Assembly (NCBI GenBank): GCA_008360975.2
Contig: CM039183.1
Span: 48,661,850-48,725,849 of the forward strand
DNA: 64,000 bases
Source of the DNA: Lichenostomus cassidix
Lineage: Eukaryota; Chordata; Aves; Passeriformes; Meliphagidae
Direction: 5' to 3'
Part shown: piece after piece, positions 47,906 to 57,513 of the stretch
How the letters are laid out: every line of letters begins with the position of its first letter
How positions within the stretch are numbered: the stretch's first letter is position 1
Position numbers and translations under genes: made by a program
The notes under the pieces: model-generated
Database searches by the model: none
What the model saw: only the letters and a program-made list of their open reading frames with translations
Told to the model about the DNA's origin: nothing

Positions 47906-48900
47906 ATAAGATGCAGTGAAAGATTACAACCACAAAAGAATTTAGTGAAGTGAGATTCTATGGATAAGTTACCAAGTTTTCAAATTTTAATCAGCAATGA
48001 CTTGATCATGGTATGTTAAATATGCTTACAAGTAGTAACCACTGGTGCAAGGCTTACTCACCTAAGAGAAAAAGCAGCAGCAGCAATCAGCAGCAGGCAA
48101 ATAACGCCAAGGGAAATACACACCCAAAATAAGGGATACCTTCCTCTTCAAGGAATGTTAGTTGGCACCTACACCAAAGTGTTTACAGAGCTGAAGCATC
48201 CCTGTCTGTCCATACGGAAGACACACACTGAACACAAGTGACTGGTCTTAGGGCAGCAGTAACTGGGTAAAATTCAATGGGATACTGGAAAAAAGTAAAT
48301 AATTGCTCCCCTGTATGAGTTAGAGGCCCCACATTGCAAAAGAAAATTACAAGATCATAAGAAATCTTTAGGAAATACTGAGAAAGATGAATGATTGTAT
48401 GACTGATTTTTTTGGAGCAAAAAATTCCTATCTCCAGCTATTTTCTTCTTTCACACTAAAATATAACTCTCCTCTGTAATCCTCCTGATGCACAAAGGTG
48501 TTTATGTAAGCCAGGTGTAACACTGCTGCATGACCTATACCTTTATTATAAAAGCAGCTGAGGACAATTTTTTACCTCCTGATAAGGAGTCATCAGCATA
48601 TTGTAATGCTGAAATCAGAAAAAAATTAAAAATATTCTAATGTAATTTCTGGTTTTAAAATCTCTGACTACAAGTGAAAAATTCAGAGGATGAATAGTCA
48701 CAGAGAATGCCAAGGTCATGCAACAACAACAACAGCTGAGATAAAAGATTTAGGTAAAGGTGTTCCTTTAAAAAAACAGCTAACCAAGTACCAGTTTGGA
48801 AGGCAAAAATTTTAAAAATAGTACATTTTTTTTTTCTTGGTTTCTTTGGGTTTTTTCCTCTAAAAATAACTGCTTTCAAATGCTGGTAATTTTTTTTTCA

Positions 48901-49205
48901 GGAATTGCAAGGTGAAAGCGTCTTCTGTACAAATATTTATTTTTAAATATTGTTTACTTCTTCTATTATTTTTTTTAAAAATAACCTCAAAACAATATTT
49001 TACACAAGTGGTTTATGATTGAAGTCAAAATAATTTATATCACATCTGGAAACTGTTATAAATAACACACAATGAATAAATTGTTCAACTGTGATGATTC
49101 CAAAAACTTCAGTACACTAAGACATGCATGTTCCCCTGAGTCCATCACTCTCTTTAGCAAACTAAACAATATTTTGCATTTTTGAATATTTTAGAAAATT
49201 ACTTT
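48901..49205 (-). other. IL20RA: IL20RA 3' UTR (proximal) with poly(A) signal
   Basis: This is non-coding sequence after the TGA stop (49206-49208) on the - strand. An AATAAA on the - strand (TTTATT at 48936-48941) lies about 270 bases past the stop in an AU-rich context; another lies at 48541-48546. AU-rich 3' UTRs are typical of cytokine-pathway transcripts. Which site is used is unknown. Confidence 0.5.
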
Positions 49206-50120
49206 TCAGTCTTCCATTTCTACATGAAGTCCCCATTGTTCCTTGAACTGCAGGAGATACATTTCTTGGTCCTCAGATGATTCACCAGATACCTCTTTCT
49301 CATACAGTCTGAGCAAACTTCCTTCTTTGTCAGGATCATCACACTTGAACACTTCTTCACACTCCTGATTTTCAACACTGGACAAAGTAGGAATATATAG
49401 TCTTCCACTGTGAGGATCCCAATCAACTAATATGGTCTGCACACCTTCTTTCTCCGTGAGGCCGTGTGTGATTTTTTCCAGCTGATGATAGGATATCTGC
49501 CCAGATTGTTCAGTATCCAGGTCCATGAAGTTGATATGGGTCTCACCTGGCAATTCATCTGCTGCATCAACCAACTTCAAATTAAGTTCCTCTGTTTTCT
49601 GTCCCAAACAAAGGTCTGCTACCCTTATCTCTGGCTGGGGGGAATATGGCTGTCCTGTTTCCATATCAACCAAGTCCCCCAAAGCAATCTGTGGCTCACC
49701 CTGTAGTCTCCTGGGGGCAGAAAACTCCTTTTCTAGTTTCTGACCAGGACTGAAGTCTTCAGCCCTCACATCATGTTCATACTCTACAACACCTGCATTT
49801 TTATCTCTCAAAATACTCTGTGTTCCAGACTGGCCATGTGATGTCCAGTTTCCAGTTTGGTCCCCTTCTGCTAAAGTATCTTCTCTGTGTGAAATCTCTT
49901 CATGTGAAATATCAATCAAATATTTTGCTTTCAGCACTTGTTGAGAAGGCAAATCCTTCCCTTCAGTATCACTGTAAACAGTGCAGTAATGGAGACTTTT
50001 CCTTTCTGACACATGACTGGATTCCTTATAGTCATCCCCATTGACAGTGATAAGGTTGAGCACTATTTTTTCACTTGGTATGAGAACCCGTTCCTTGCAT
50101 TTGTCAGTGTACTGCCATAC
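49206..50120 (-). CDS. IL20RA: IL20RA exon 7: cytoplasmic tail
   Basis: This exon has 304 codons plus TGA, opening in phase 0 after the acceptor TTTCCAG. It starts VWQYTDKCKERVLIPSEKIV, matching the membrane-proximal tail of the mammalian receptor (VPAEKIVINFITLN region). Conserved C-terminal blocks are ILVDWDPHSGRLYIPTLSS and MYLLQFKEQWGLHVEMED. Two YxxQ tyrosine motifs of the STAT3-docking type are visible, YSPQ (49635-49646) and YLLQ (49248-49259), and both have human counterparts (YTPQ and YLMQ, from memory). The middle of the tail appears to contain a duplicated unit of about 50 residues (49629-49772 and 49476-49628). No stop or frameshift interrupts the exon. Confidence 0.93.
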   Translation of the reverse strand, partial: VWQYTDKCKERVLIPSEKIVLNLITVNGDDYKESSHVSERKSLHYCTVYSDTEGKDLPSQQVLKAKYLIDISHEEISHREDTLAEGDQTGNWTSHGQSGTQSILRDKNAGVVEYEHDVRAEDFSPGQKLEKEFSAPRRLQGEPQIALGDLVDMETGQPYSPQPEIRVADLCLGQKTEELNLKLVDAADELPGETHINFMDLDTEQSGQISYHQLEKITHGLTEKEGVQTILVDWDPHSGRLYIPTLSSVENQECEEVFKCDDPDKEGSLLRLYEKEVSGESSEDQEMYLLQFKEQWGLHVEMED

Positions 50121-51339
50121 CTGGAAAGGAAGAAATATTTTAAGTGAAGAATAATAAAAATACCATCTTGCTGCTTCTTATACCATCATATATTTTGAAA
50201 ATATAAGGCTAAGTTAGACCTTTTTAGGAGGTTATTTCAATTTAGGGAAGAAGAAAGTTCATCATACAAACATTCAGGAGTGTCAATATGCTCCCCTTTT
50301 TTTATTCTATCCCAAGTAAAACTATATTATGACCAATTCTAAAATCCCCTTCCTCACCTTCCCCATATCAAAGTAATGCTTAGAAGAATTCTGTCAAATA
50401 CTGGTTTTGTTTCCAACAGCATAAACTTAAGTGACTTTGGAGAAAATATCAGTCTTGCTCTTGGATCAAAGATTACCAAATCTATTCTACTCCTTATAAC
50501 CAGTGAAGAGAAAAAGCAGTCACAACCAGTTCCCACAAGCACTGTCAGGTAACATGTTAAGTTATAGCTTACAGAGTATAAAGCAATACCAGGTTGCCTT
50601 TCAGAGAGGAAGCTACACATCAGGGTGAAGCGCAGTGTGCAGAGCCTGCACTGTGCAGGCTGCCACAGGCTGCTTTTGAGACCCTGTGCAAAATCATTGA
50701 ATTAAATAGGGATCTTTCTGAAATGAGTAATAGTTCTGACAGGAATGAACACTGTGTGGGCACTGGTGGAGCAAAGAGGAAAAAACAACCCGAATCTGCA
50801 TTTTAGTGCTTTCAAGCTGGAATGGAATAGTAAGACCACTAATCAATGTATCAGGTAGTCTGAATGGTCCCACAGGTCAGAAGTGCCAGACCAAAACAAA
50901 TGGCTCATTCCATGTTCCCCCAGCCACACAGGGTGCACATGGGGAATAGTTTGTATGCTGGGAAAGCCAGAGAGCACTAAAATGCATTAAAATGCAGAGG
51001 CGTTAAAATACCAGGTCTACATTCATTTGTTACCTTGACTGAATCCAGAGGTGGAGAAATAAAATTGAAGCTCCAAGATGGTCATTAAAAATGCAATGAA
51101 CATAAAAAATTCCCAACATTAAAATTTCATCTTTATTAAAGAAAAAACTGGAGTTAAGAGTTTAGTCTGCTGCTGCGTGGGATTTTTTTACTAGGTAGCC
51201 CTTCATGCTACAGGATTTTAAAGAGCTCTGTCCTGCTAGCTCCCCAAGAGACCAAGCTATCTCCCCATACCATGGGGATTCCAGGGACAAAGCATAAAGA
51301 ATAACACACAGGATTGTGTCTTATAAGACAAAGAATGTC

Positions 51340-51630
51340 CCTTTTGGACAGGGCCTGAAATGAGAAGGGACAATAGTTTCAAGCTAAAAGATAAACTAAA
51401 CATTCATTTAGACTGTATGTAAGGAATAAATTTTTTACTGTGAGTATGAATAGGTTTCCCAGAAGTTGTGGATGCCCCATAATTGCATGTGTTCAAAGTC
51501 AGGTTGGATGGAGCTTTAAGCAACCCGATCTAGTGACAGATGTCCTTTCCCATGTCAGAGAGGTTGAACTAGATACCTTTGAAGGCTCCCACCAGCCCAA
51601 AACTCTCTGTGATTCCACGGTTCTGTCATA
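51340..51630 (+). mobile_element. CR1 LINE, 3'-end fragment in IL20RA intron 6
   Basis: CR1 landmarks run on the + strand: GGGACAATAGTTTCAAGC, ATTTTTTACTGTGAG, GGTTTCCCAGAAGTTGTGGATGCCCC, GTTCAAAGTCAGGTTGGATGG, GGTTGAACTAGATACCTTTGAAGG and the end CTCTGTGATTCCACGGTTCTGT. It is antisense to IL20RA, 5'-truncated, diverged and inert. Confidence 0.85.
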
Positions 51631-51995
51631 AAACCAGTGCCTCATCAAGTGCAAGAGGTGTTTCCATGCACATCTGAACACACTGCAGCAGTAGCTGCTC
51701 CACTCCTCCTGAGCCTTTCTGAACCCACAGTCCCTCTGCACTGCTCTAATCTTCAGCAAGATCAGCATGTTGAAACCAAATGCCTTGTATCTCCCATCCC
51801 ACGGTGTCACCCAGATTGGATTAACATCAGTCTTCATTCATTATTGTACTTGTATGTTTATAGTTGAGCAACTTGTTTGAAGATACCTGTGAGAAAATTC
51901 TGCTGAGCTTGTGAGCTGAAAATCAGTTATACTTCATGGACTTTAAGTTTCCTTCCTAAAAATCAACAAATTTGGCAGCACTAAGAAATCTGTGA

Positions 51996-52036
51996 ACATT
52001 CTTTTTTTTGCAGAACACTTTCTTTTTTTTGCAGAA
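51996..52036. repeat. Two-copy 21-bp duplication of a poly-T GCAGAA unit
   Basis: CATTC, eight T, GCAGAA at 51997-52015 is followed 21 bases later by a CTTTC, T-run, GCAGAA copy ending at 52036. On the + strand each resembles a splice acceptor, but the gene here runs on the - strand, so this is probably coincidental. Confidence 0.7.
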
Positions 52037-52684
52037 AGTGTACTTGGGCTGTCTAAATAACAGAATGTGTTTGTTTATACATTTTGGGGTGTTAGGAAAT
52101 GGTACAGTATTTGAACACTTTCTTGAAATCCAAGTTAAATTATCTGTATGATGTATACGTGTTAAAACCGTCACAATCACAATTAAGTGGAAAAAACTGG
52201 TAATACCCAGTAATAGTAAAAAAAACCATCATGGTGTTTCTGTACTGCTTAATTGTCTTCCCTTCTTGTTTCTGAATTCAACACATCAATAACTTCTGTT
52301 CAACTGACTTTACTTAGTGCTTCATCTCATAAATTTATGGAGTTCTGACATCCTGGCAGACATTGCCTAGTGCACCTCAGACCTTGCTTAAGGCAATGAC
52401 TCTTCCCAAACCAACAGCTCTGTTCTGATCCTTCTTAGCTCTGGTCATGTTTCCAGGTCTGGTCATCTTTTTAGACACAGTTGCAAACTTGAGTTATTAA
52501 TCTGTTTTTCTTGCATTTGATAACCCTCAATGTTGGTTTTGTTCTCTTGATCTCAGTGGCAACTAGGGCTATGATTTGGAGCTAGCCATGGTTTCCTCCA
52601 AGCCTGCTTGGAACCCTGGAAAACACACAGCTTTGCTGTGAGTGCCAAGGTTGGTTGTGACCTCCTGCAACAGAAGAGACTTAC

Positions 52685-52824
52685 CAGGTTTGTTGGATGT
52701 TTTTGTTTGTAGACATGAATATACTTGTGCACACAATAGCAAGTCACTGAAATAAAAAGGAGAGCCAGCATGGTAGGTATAACATATCCGAATGTGATTG
52801 TTATAGTCTCCTCTTCTGTTTTAT
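52685..52824 (-). CDS. IL20RA: IL20RA exon 6: transmembrane segment
   Basis: The exon is 140 nt, acceptor TTATTAACAG and donor GTAAGT. The first two bases complete the Asp codon begun by exon 5. The peptide DKTEEETITI leads into a hydrophobic stretch GYVIPTMLALLFISVTCYCV of about 20 residues, followed by the basic HKYIHVYKQKHPTNL. The YIHV-x-K-x-KHP-x-NL pattern is conserved with mammalian IL20RA and includes the membrane-proximal proline region where JAK1 is expected to bind. The exon ends in phase 0 and joins exon 7 cleanly. The open frame continues past the donor, but that continuation does not match the receptor. Confidence 0.93.
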
Positions 52825-53371
52825 CTGTTAATAAAGTAAAAGTTCTCATGGTAACAAGATACTTTTTAAAGTATATAGACAGTAATGTGTGCATTGACTA
52901 CATTGCTTTTTGGATATGGAATGCAAATGTTTTAGATAAACAAGGAATTTGCAAAAATTAAAAAAAAATTACTTTTGAGCTACAGGGCAATTGTTATTAT
53001 TTTCTAAATTCTAAACTAAATTCTAAAAAGAAGTAACACCCCCCCACCCCCCTTACATACTCCTGTTGTTAACTTCAGGCTGACTCAGCTCTGCCAACTC
53101 CCAAACCTCTTTCAATGAGAAAAAACACTATCCATGCACTAAAACTCAAAGAGTGCAGATACTTTCCTTCAGAAGTACTGATGTAGCTTCCAGTCAGTCC
53201 CAGCTATGCTTTATTAGAGGCAAAGCTTTTTTTATTGGTACAAGTGCACAGAAAAGGGAGAAGCCATGCTAATCACTCTCAAAAGGGATACATAAAACAC
53301 TCACAAACTCAATCACCATGATTTTTGCTAACTTGCATAATCTTTTTTTAAATTTGCTACTTTACACATAC

Positions 53372-53516
53372 CTTTCAATGTAGCAATGCAATATTCTTTG
53401 GAAAAGCCACTGTCCAAAAGTGGTGTGGTGACATGTATCTGTGCACTGACACAATAAGCTGTTCCAGGTTCTAACCAGGGCACAACCAAGGTGTTGTTGC
53501 TGATGGAGAAGAACCA
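53372..53516 (-). CDS. IL20RA: IL20RA exon 5: second half of fibronectin-III domain 2
   Basis: The exon is 145 nt, acceptor ending TCTTCCAG, donor GTATGT, starting in phase 0 and leaving one base over. The peptide begins WFFSISNNTLVVPWLEPGTAYCV and ends EYCIATLK, which aligns with the mammalian segment around NHTLVLTWLEPNTLYCV and its CARTLKD end. It contains the Cys pair (YC and EYC) that forms the disulphide of the membrane-proximal domain, and an N-glycosylation sequon NNT. No ORF-length criterion would find it; it is supported by the splice sites and the homology. Confidence 0.92.
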
Positions 53517-53979
53517 CTGGAAGACATTAAAAAAATATTTTTCCCCCCTTTAACTCTTCAGCTGCAGAAAGGTCACAAGCACACACATGTTCTAGAAAGA
53601 TCAATGATACTCTAAGAGCTGCCAGCTGCATCCTTTTTTTCCAAATGTAATCAACATTCAAGTTACTTATTAAGTCACATCCTGTCTGATTATTTTCTCT
53701 TCCAATCGAACATTCTTGTACCACTACTGAACAATTTCATGCTTCATATGAAGCAGGACCATTGGCCACTACTGGCCCACATTCTTGTTCTGATGTTGCA
53801 ATAGAGCTAAAGCATCACTCCAGCCCTGTCCTGACACACAAGCCAATGAAAGGCACATGGTAAGGTTCCACAAAATATTTCAAACTGGGATGTTCTGGAA
53901 AAAATAGGAGCCTTAGGGTTAACAGGATTTAACTTTGGAGTCCAAAGTAAAGTAATTGCTACATTTCCTGCACCTTTAT

Positions 53980-54056
53980 GAAAAAACCCCAACAAACCAA
54001 ACAAACAGAAAACCCCAAACAACCAACCAACCAACCTACCTAAACACCAAACCACT
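53980..54056. repeat. A/C-rich low-complexity tract (AACCAACC type)
   Basis: AAAACCCCAACAAACCAAAC followed by AACCAACCAACCAACC-like sequence in IL20RA intron 4. It is simple sequence in the same style as the tract at 47840. Confidence 0.75.
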
Positions 54057-54148
54057 TTGGTCTACTATACTGTTGCTAATCTTGGCATTTCAAGAAACAC
54101 AGAGCACAGATTTAATAGGAGCAGTTCTACAGCCTTGTCAAAGCTTAC

Positions 54149-54324
54149 CCGCTTCTTTGTTTTTTTGTTGAGGACAGACACGTTGTACTGTAGGCCAGGA
54201 TACACTTGAAGCAGAGATACAGATTCTTCCTCAGGACTTCTCTTCCACTTCTCAGGAGCAGTCAGAATGATTGAAATAGATTTGTCAGTAGAAGATACAC
54301 TTACCATGGGTGGATCAATTTTAG
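54149..54324 (-). CDS. IL20RA: IL20RA exon 4: first half of fibronectin-III domain 2
   Basis: The exon is 176 nt, acceptor TTTTTCCAG, donor GTAAGC. Its first two bases complete the Thr codon left by exon 3. The peptide KIDPPMVSVSSTDKSISIIL is followed by TAPEKWKRSPEE and YNVSVLNKKTKKR, nearly identical to the mammalian receptor across TAPEKWKR and YNVSVLN. It includes the N-glycosylation sequon NVS. It ends in phase 0. Confidence 0.94.
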
Positions 54325-54982
54325 CTGGAAAAATGAACATGTACAAAAAGCAGTCAAATTTACCAGAGGCACACTGATTTGACCAGTTTTGTAAAATCAA
54401 TCATATTACATTTTTGCAACATTTAAGTCTAAGTAGAACATTGAACAATTTACTATATTGGTAGAAAATTATTTGATCAGATAACTAAGAGGATCTTTAC
54501 AGTGAGAAAGTGAACTCTGACTTGGAATTTTGCCAAGGAATTCCTGGGACTTCACAGCATAAACAACCTTGAAACTCAATTTACTGAAATAGACTGAATT
54601 ACCTGTATGTTCTTAGATTATCTAGCACAGATAAGAAATATTGAGCTCTAGAGTATGCTTACTGATTGGTTTAATAAAACCTTTTCAAAATCAGAGTTAT
54701 TTATACTGTGAATGTGCCACAGCTTTTATTTGCCTTGAGTAAGGCTTTACCATAGCATTACAAAGTATTCAGCATATACAAGACTACATATATATCTCCA
54801 AATTCCCATTGGATTATTTCAATTACTTCTGTCAAAAGCATAAACATGAAACAACCGCAAAAAATAAGGTAACTTCATGTTAAAATTAAAATATCATACC
54901 CTATGAAGGGTCTGATACAGGCTGAGCACAGATTATTAATCAAGGCCATTGAACAGCTGGCTGTGTGCTTAGCTTTCCTTAC

Positions 54983-55161
54983 TGTCTGTAAGAGGGTTGA
55001 ATCGTGTGGTCTCCATCCAGTCAGAGCACATCCCATTTAGGAAAGCTTTAACACTTGCATAGTACTGTTCTTCATAGTCAGAGGTCTCACTGGAGAGGTC
55101 ACACCATGTTCTGTTTATATTCCTGCATTCTGGCTTTCTAATCCATTTGCCAACACCATAT
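54983..55161 (-). CDS. IL20RA: IL20RA exon 3: second half of fibronectin-III domain 1
   Basis: The exon is 179 nt, acceptor TTTTTCAATACAG, donor GTAAGG. The first base completes a Val codon from exon 2. The peptide contains YGVGKWIRKPECRNINRTWC, then DLSSETSDYEEQYYASVKA and CSDWMETTRFNPLTD, closely matching mammalian IL20RA (ECRNINRT, ETSDYE, QYYA-VKA, F-P). The three cysteines fit the conserved disulphides of the ligand-binding domain, and NRT is an N-glycosylation sequon. The last base begins the Thr codon finished by exon 4. Confidence 0.94.
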
Positions 55162-56078
55162 CTGTATTGAAAAAAGAAAGAGAAAGGAGCTGTACAAAAG
55201 CTATTTCCATTATATTAGTCACCTGATAATATATTTTTCTCTGCTGCATTACAGCTGATAAAACAGTTTGTGTGTTTAGCAGTAATCTGAAATTTCAAAG
55301 AATCCCAGCTTCAGCTGAGATGAAGCACCAGACTTCCACAAGTTTTTAATGAAAAATAAATCAGAGCAGGCCCTACCCAGAAGAAGCCAGATGGAACTAA
55401 CTGGGATGTTAGTGATACCAATCTAAGTTGAGCTTTGCTTGCGCAGACCAGTGATCTCTCAACTTCAGTCTCCACAGCTTTAGTCTGAACTCTAAACACA
55501 CAGTAACACAGACAGGGTAACTATTTATAAGGAGACAAAGAGTTCTGTCAGAATGGGCAGTGACTCATCCTCAAGTATGGACACAGATGACACTCAGGGT
55601 CTCCAAGATGAATGGCCGGACACTACTCATTCCTGCCTCTTGCCTCATTTTCTAGTTTAAAAGAAAGGCTCGGAACACAATGAACTTCAAAACTCTTCTA
55701 GTAGCAAAAAAGGCCATGTATCTGCTACCAACAATGCCCTCAGTACTGACCAGTTCTTACACACTGGTAGAACAAACCAATATGTGCTTGGAAAACTCCT
55801 GTTTGGATTTGCTCAGAAGTTCCTGCTCCTCAAATTTGCATTAAGAACTCCCTTTGGCTGCTAACTAGCAAGGGCATGTGGCAGGACAGGATCACTCACC
55901 AGCATTTTCCATCGATCTCAAGGCCTTGCTCTCCAGGGTGGGTAGAGGCACATGAGTGTTTTTGTGTTCAGTGTGAAAGATGGCTATATCTATGGCTACA
56001 GTAGACTCTTCACAGAACAGCTGGCCCTTCAGAGCCAGTGTAACCAGTGCTCTCTGAGCACTTTACCTCCTACACCAT

Positions 56079-56559
56079 TGTCCTGGTTTTGGCTAAGGAC
56101 AGGGTTAACTTTCTGGAGTAGCCATGAGCGGGTGGAGCCTGGAGCCTTGTGGGCATGGCCAAAATCCTGATGTTATTGGATACCATCTTACCTCATCGCC
56201 AGGGGCAGGGCAAAGGGACTCTCTTCATTCCAAGAAAAAAAGGTGCTCCTTTCCAACAGAGCAAGTGTGGCAGACAGAGCTGTGCAGTAATGCTGGTCCT
56301 GACCAGAGGGAGCATTTTGCATGGCATGGCTGCAGTCAGGTTGAGCTCTGCACTCTCCCTTGTGTACATTTTTATCATCAATATTGCTGTTGTCACTGCT
56401 CATTTTCTTATCTCATTACTGTTTCCAGCAAATCGTTCTTATCTCCCATCTGTGATCTCTGCTTTTTGTGCTTCCAGCTGGAGGTGGAGGGGAACTGAGT
56501 GGCACCATGTTTTTTTAGCAGAACTACTAAGTGGGAAACACCATTCCTAAATCCTGACA
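56079..56559 (+). mobile_element. Solo LTR of a second avian endogenous retrovirus family, in IL20RA intron 2
   Basis: The element starts TGTCCTGGTTTTGGCTAAGG and ends CCATTCCTAAATCCTGACA, with CAGGGTTAACTTTCTGGAGT, GGGGCAGGGCAAAGGGACTC, CTCCTTTCCA, GGTTGAGCTCTGCACT, CTCATTTTCTTATCTCATTAC and an AGCAAATC segment in place of the usual AATAAATC poly(A) signal. This order matches an LTR type common in bird genomes that differs from the family at 37450. It is about 480 bp, antisense to IL20RA, with no internal region, so it is a solo LTR. The ORFs across it (56124-56550) are not host genes. Confidence 0.82.
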
Positions 56560-57383
56560 AAAATTATTGTTCACTCTGTAACTGCTGAGCGCTCCCAAGT
56601 TATAGGAACCTGCTAGAGATCAACATTCATTTTACTGTTCTGAAAATGTTCCTAGGTTGAGGGAAGTGTAAATATTAGAGGTAAAGATTGGGAGCATTAC
56701 GTAATCTGTGTCAATGATGTCACACCTATTTAGAAGCCAAACTTCTATTACTGCCTTTCAGAATGACACAGTGCTCTCTCAGTGGGAATAAAAGAAATGG
56801 AGTCTGGTTCTCATGCAAATTCCTTGATACCCTACTAAGGTACAGACCTTGACAATGTAAGGGCCTGATTCCAACCACATTACTTGGTTTTGTACAATGC
56901 TTGATAACATCAGCAGATTTTCTCCTAGAGAGGCTTGCTGGGTCAGAAGAAATCTGGGGGAGTGGGTCTGTCAAGAAAGACCAATGACACACTGGGTGTT
57001 ATTAATATTGTATTAAATACTATATCTCTATATCCATTTAGATGTGTACAGAGGACTCATGTGGACAGATACCAGTCCACAGTCCAGTCCTTCCTCATTC
57101 TTCTATCTCATTTTAGGAGGAATGCCTCTGAAAGCTTCCACAGTATTAGAATGTTGCTTCCTACACTTCTTTCATAGGAATAACATCTCCTCATACCTTT
57201 TTTAACTGGGTGTGAAGTAAACAGTGCCAGAAGTAGAAGCTAAAAACCATACTACTTAAGTCTAGCTCACTCTTTAGTTCTTTATATCAGCAATACCTTG
57301 CATGAATTTGGGAGGGGGGTTAATTATTATTTAAAATGCTAAAATAAAAGTCAGTGGGAGATAAAATAAAGAAGTCAACTTAC

Positions 57384-57513
57384 ACTGAATACTTCACCTT
57401 GTAGAGTACTCCTTCGCCTGTGCCTTCTGGTGGTGACCAGTGAAGGACATTCTGCATGTTTATAGATTCAAAATGGACATTCCTAGGGTTGGGCAAAGAA
57501 CAATACAACTCTC
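57384..57513 (-). CDS. IL20RA: IL20RA exon 2: first half of fibronectin-III domain 1
   Basis: The exon is 130 nt, acceptor CTTTCTCAG, donor GTAAGT. It opens with two bases that complete a codon split with exon 1. The peptide ELYCSLPNPRNVHFESINMQ is followed by NVLHWSPPEGTGEGVLYKVKYSV, matching the mature N-terminus of mammalian IL20RA (LPKPANITF-SINM-NVLQW-PPEG). The ESINMQNVLHW core is diagnostic of the class II receptor N-terminal domain. It ends with two bases of the Val codon completed by exon 3. Confidence 0.93.

Larger units (their letters stand above)
38019..48900. other. Gene-poor spacer (second part); no gene recognised
   Basis: About 11 kb without supportable genes between the solo LTR and the 3' end of IL20RA. 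It holds a CTCF-like motif at 38206-38223, a MIR SINE relic at about 44335-44470 and an A/C-rich low-complexity tract at 47840-47905. Open frames up to 139 codons (46354) lack any recognisable feature. Confidence 0.55.
49206..57513 (-). other. IL20RA: IL20RA gene, exons 2-7 (signal-peptide exon not found)
   Basis: Six exons with GT-AG borders and matching phases encode 561 residues of interleukin-20 receptor alpha, a class II cytokine receptor chain. It pairs with IL20RB to bind IL-19, IL-20 and IL-24 and with IL10RB to bind IL-26, signalling through JAK1 and STAT3. The order is two fibronectin-III domains (exons 2-3 and 4-5), one membrane segment (exon 6) and a 300-residue cytoplasmic tail (exon 7). 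Human total length, from memory, is 553 including the signal peptide, so this receptor is longer; the excess lies in the tail. Exon 1 would have to end with one base of a codon to join exon 2. No signal-peptide frame with a suitable donor was seen up to 64000, so exon 1 probably lies further right, as intron 1 is long in mammals. The gene is convergent with SLC35D3. Confidence 0.93.

Noticed and set aside
51999..52036. Poly-T GCAG repeats as + strand splice acceptors
   Set aside because: There is no + strand gene here and no coding frame follows either site.
56124..56550. 124- and 133-codon + strand frames in IL20RA intron 2
   Set aside because: They are contained in the solo LTR at 56079-56559; LTR sequence is not expected to code.
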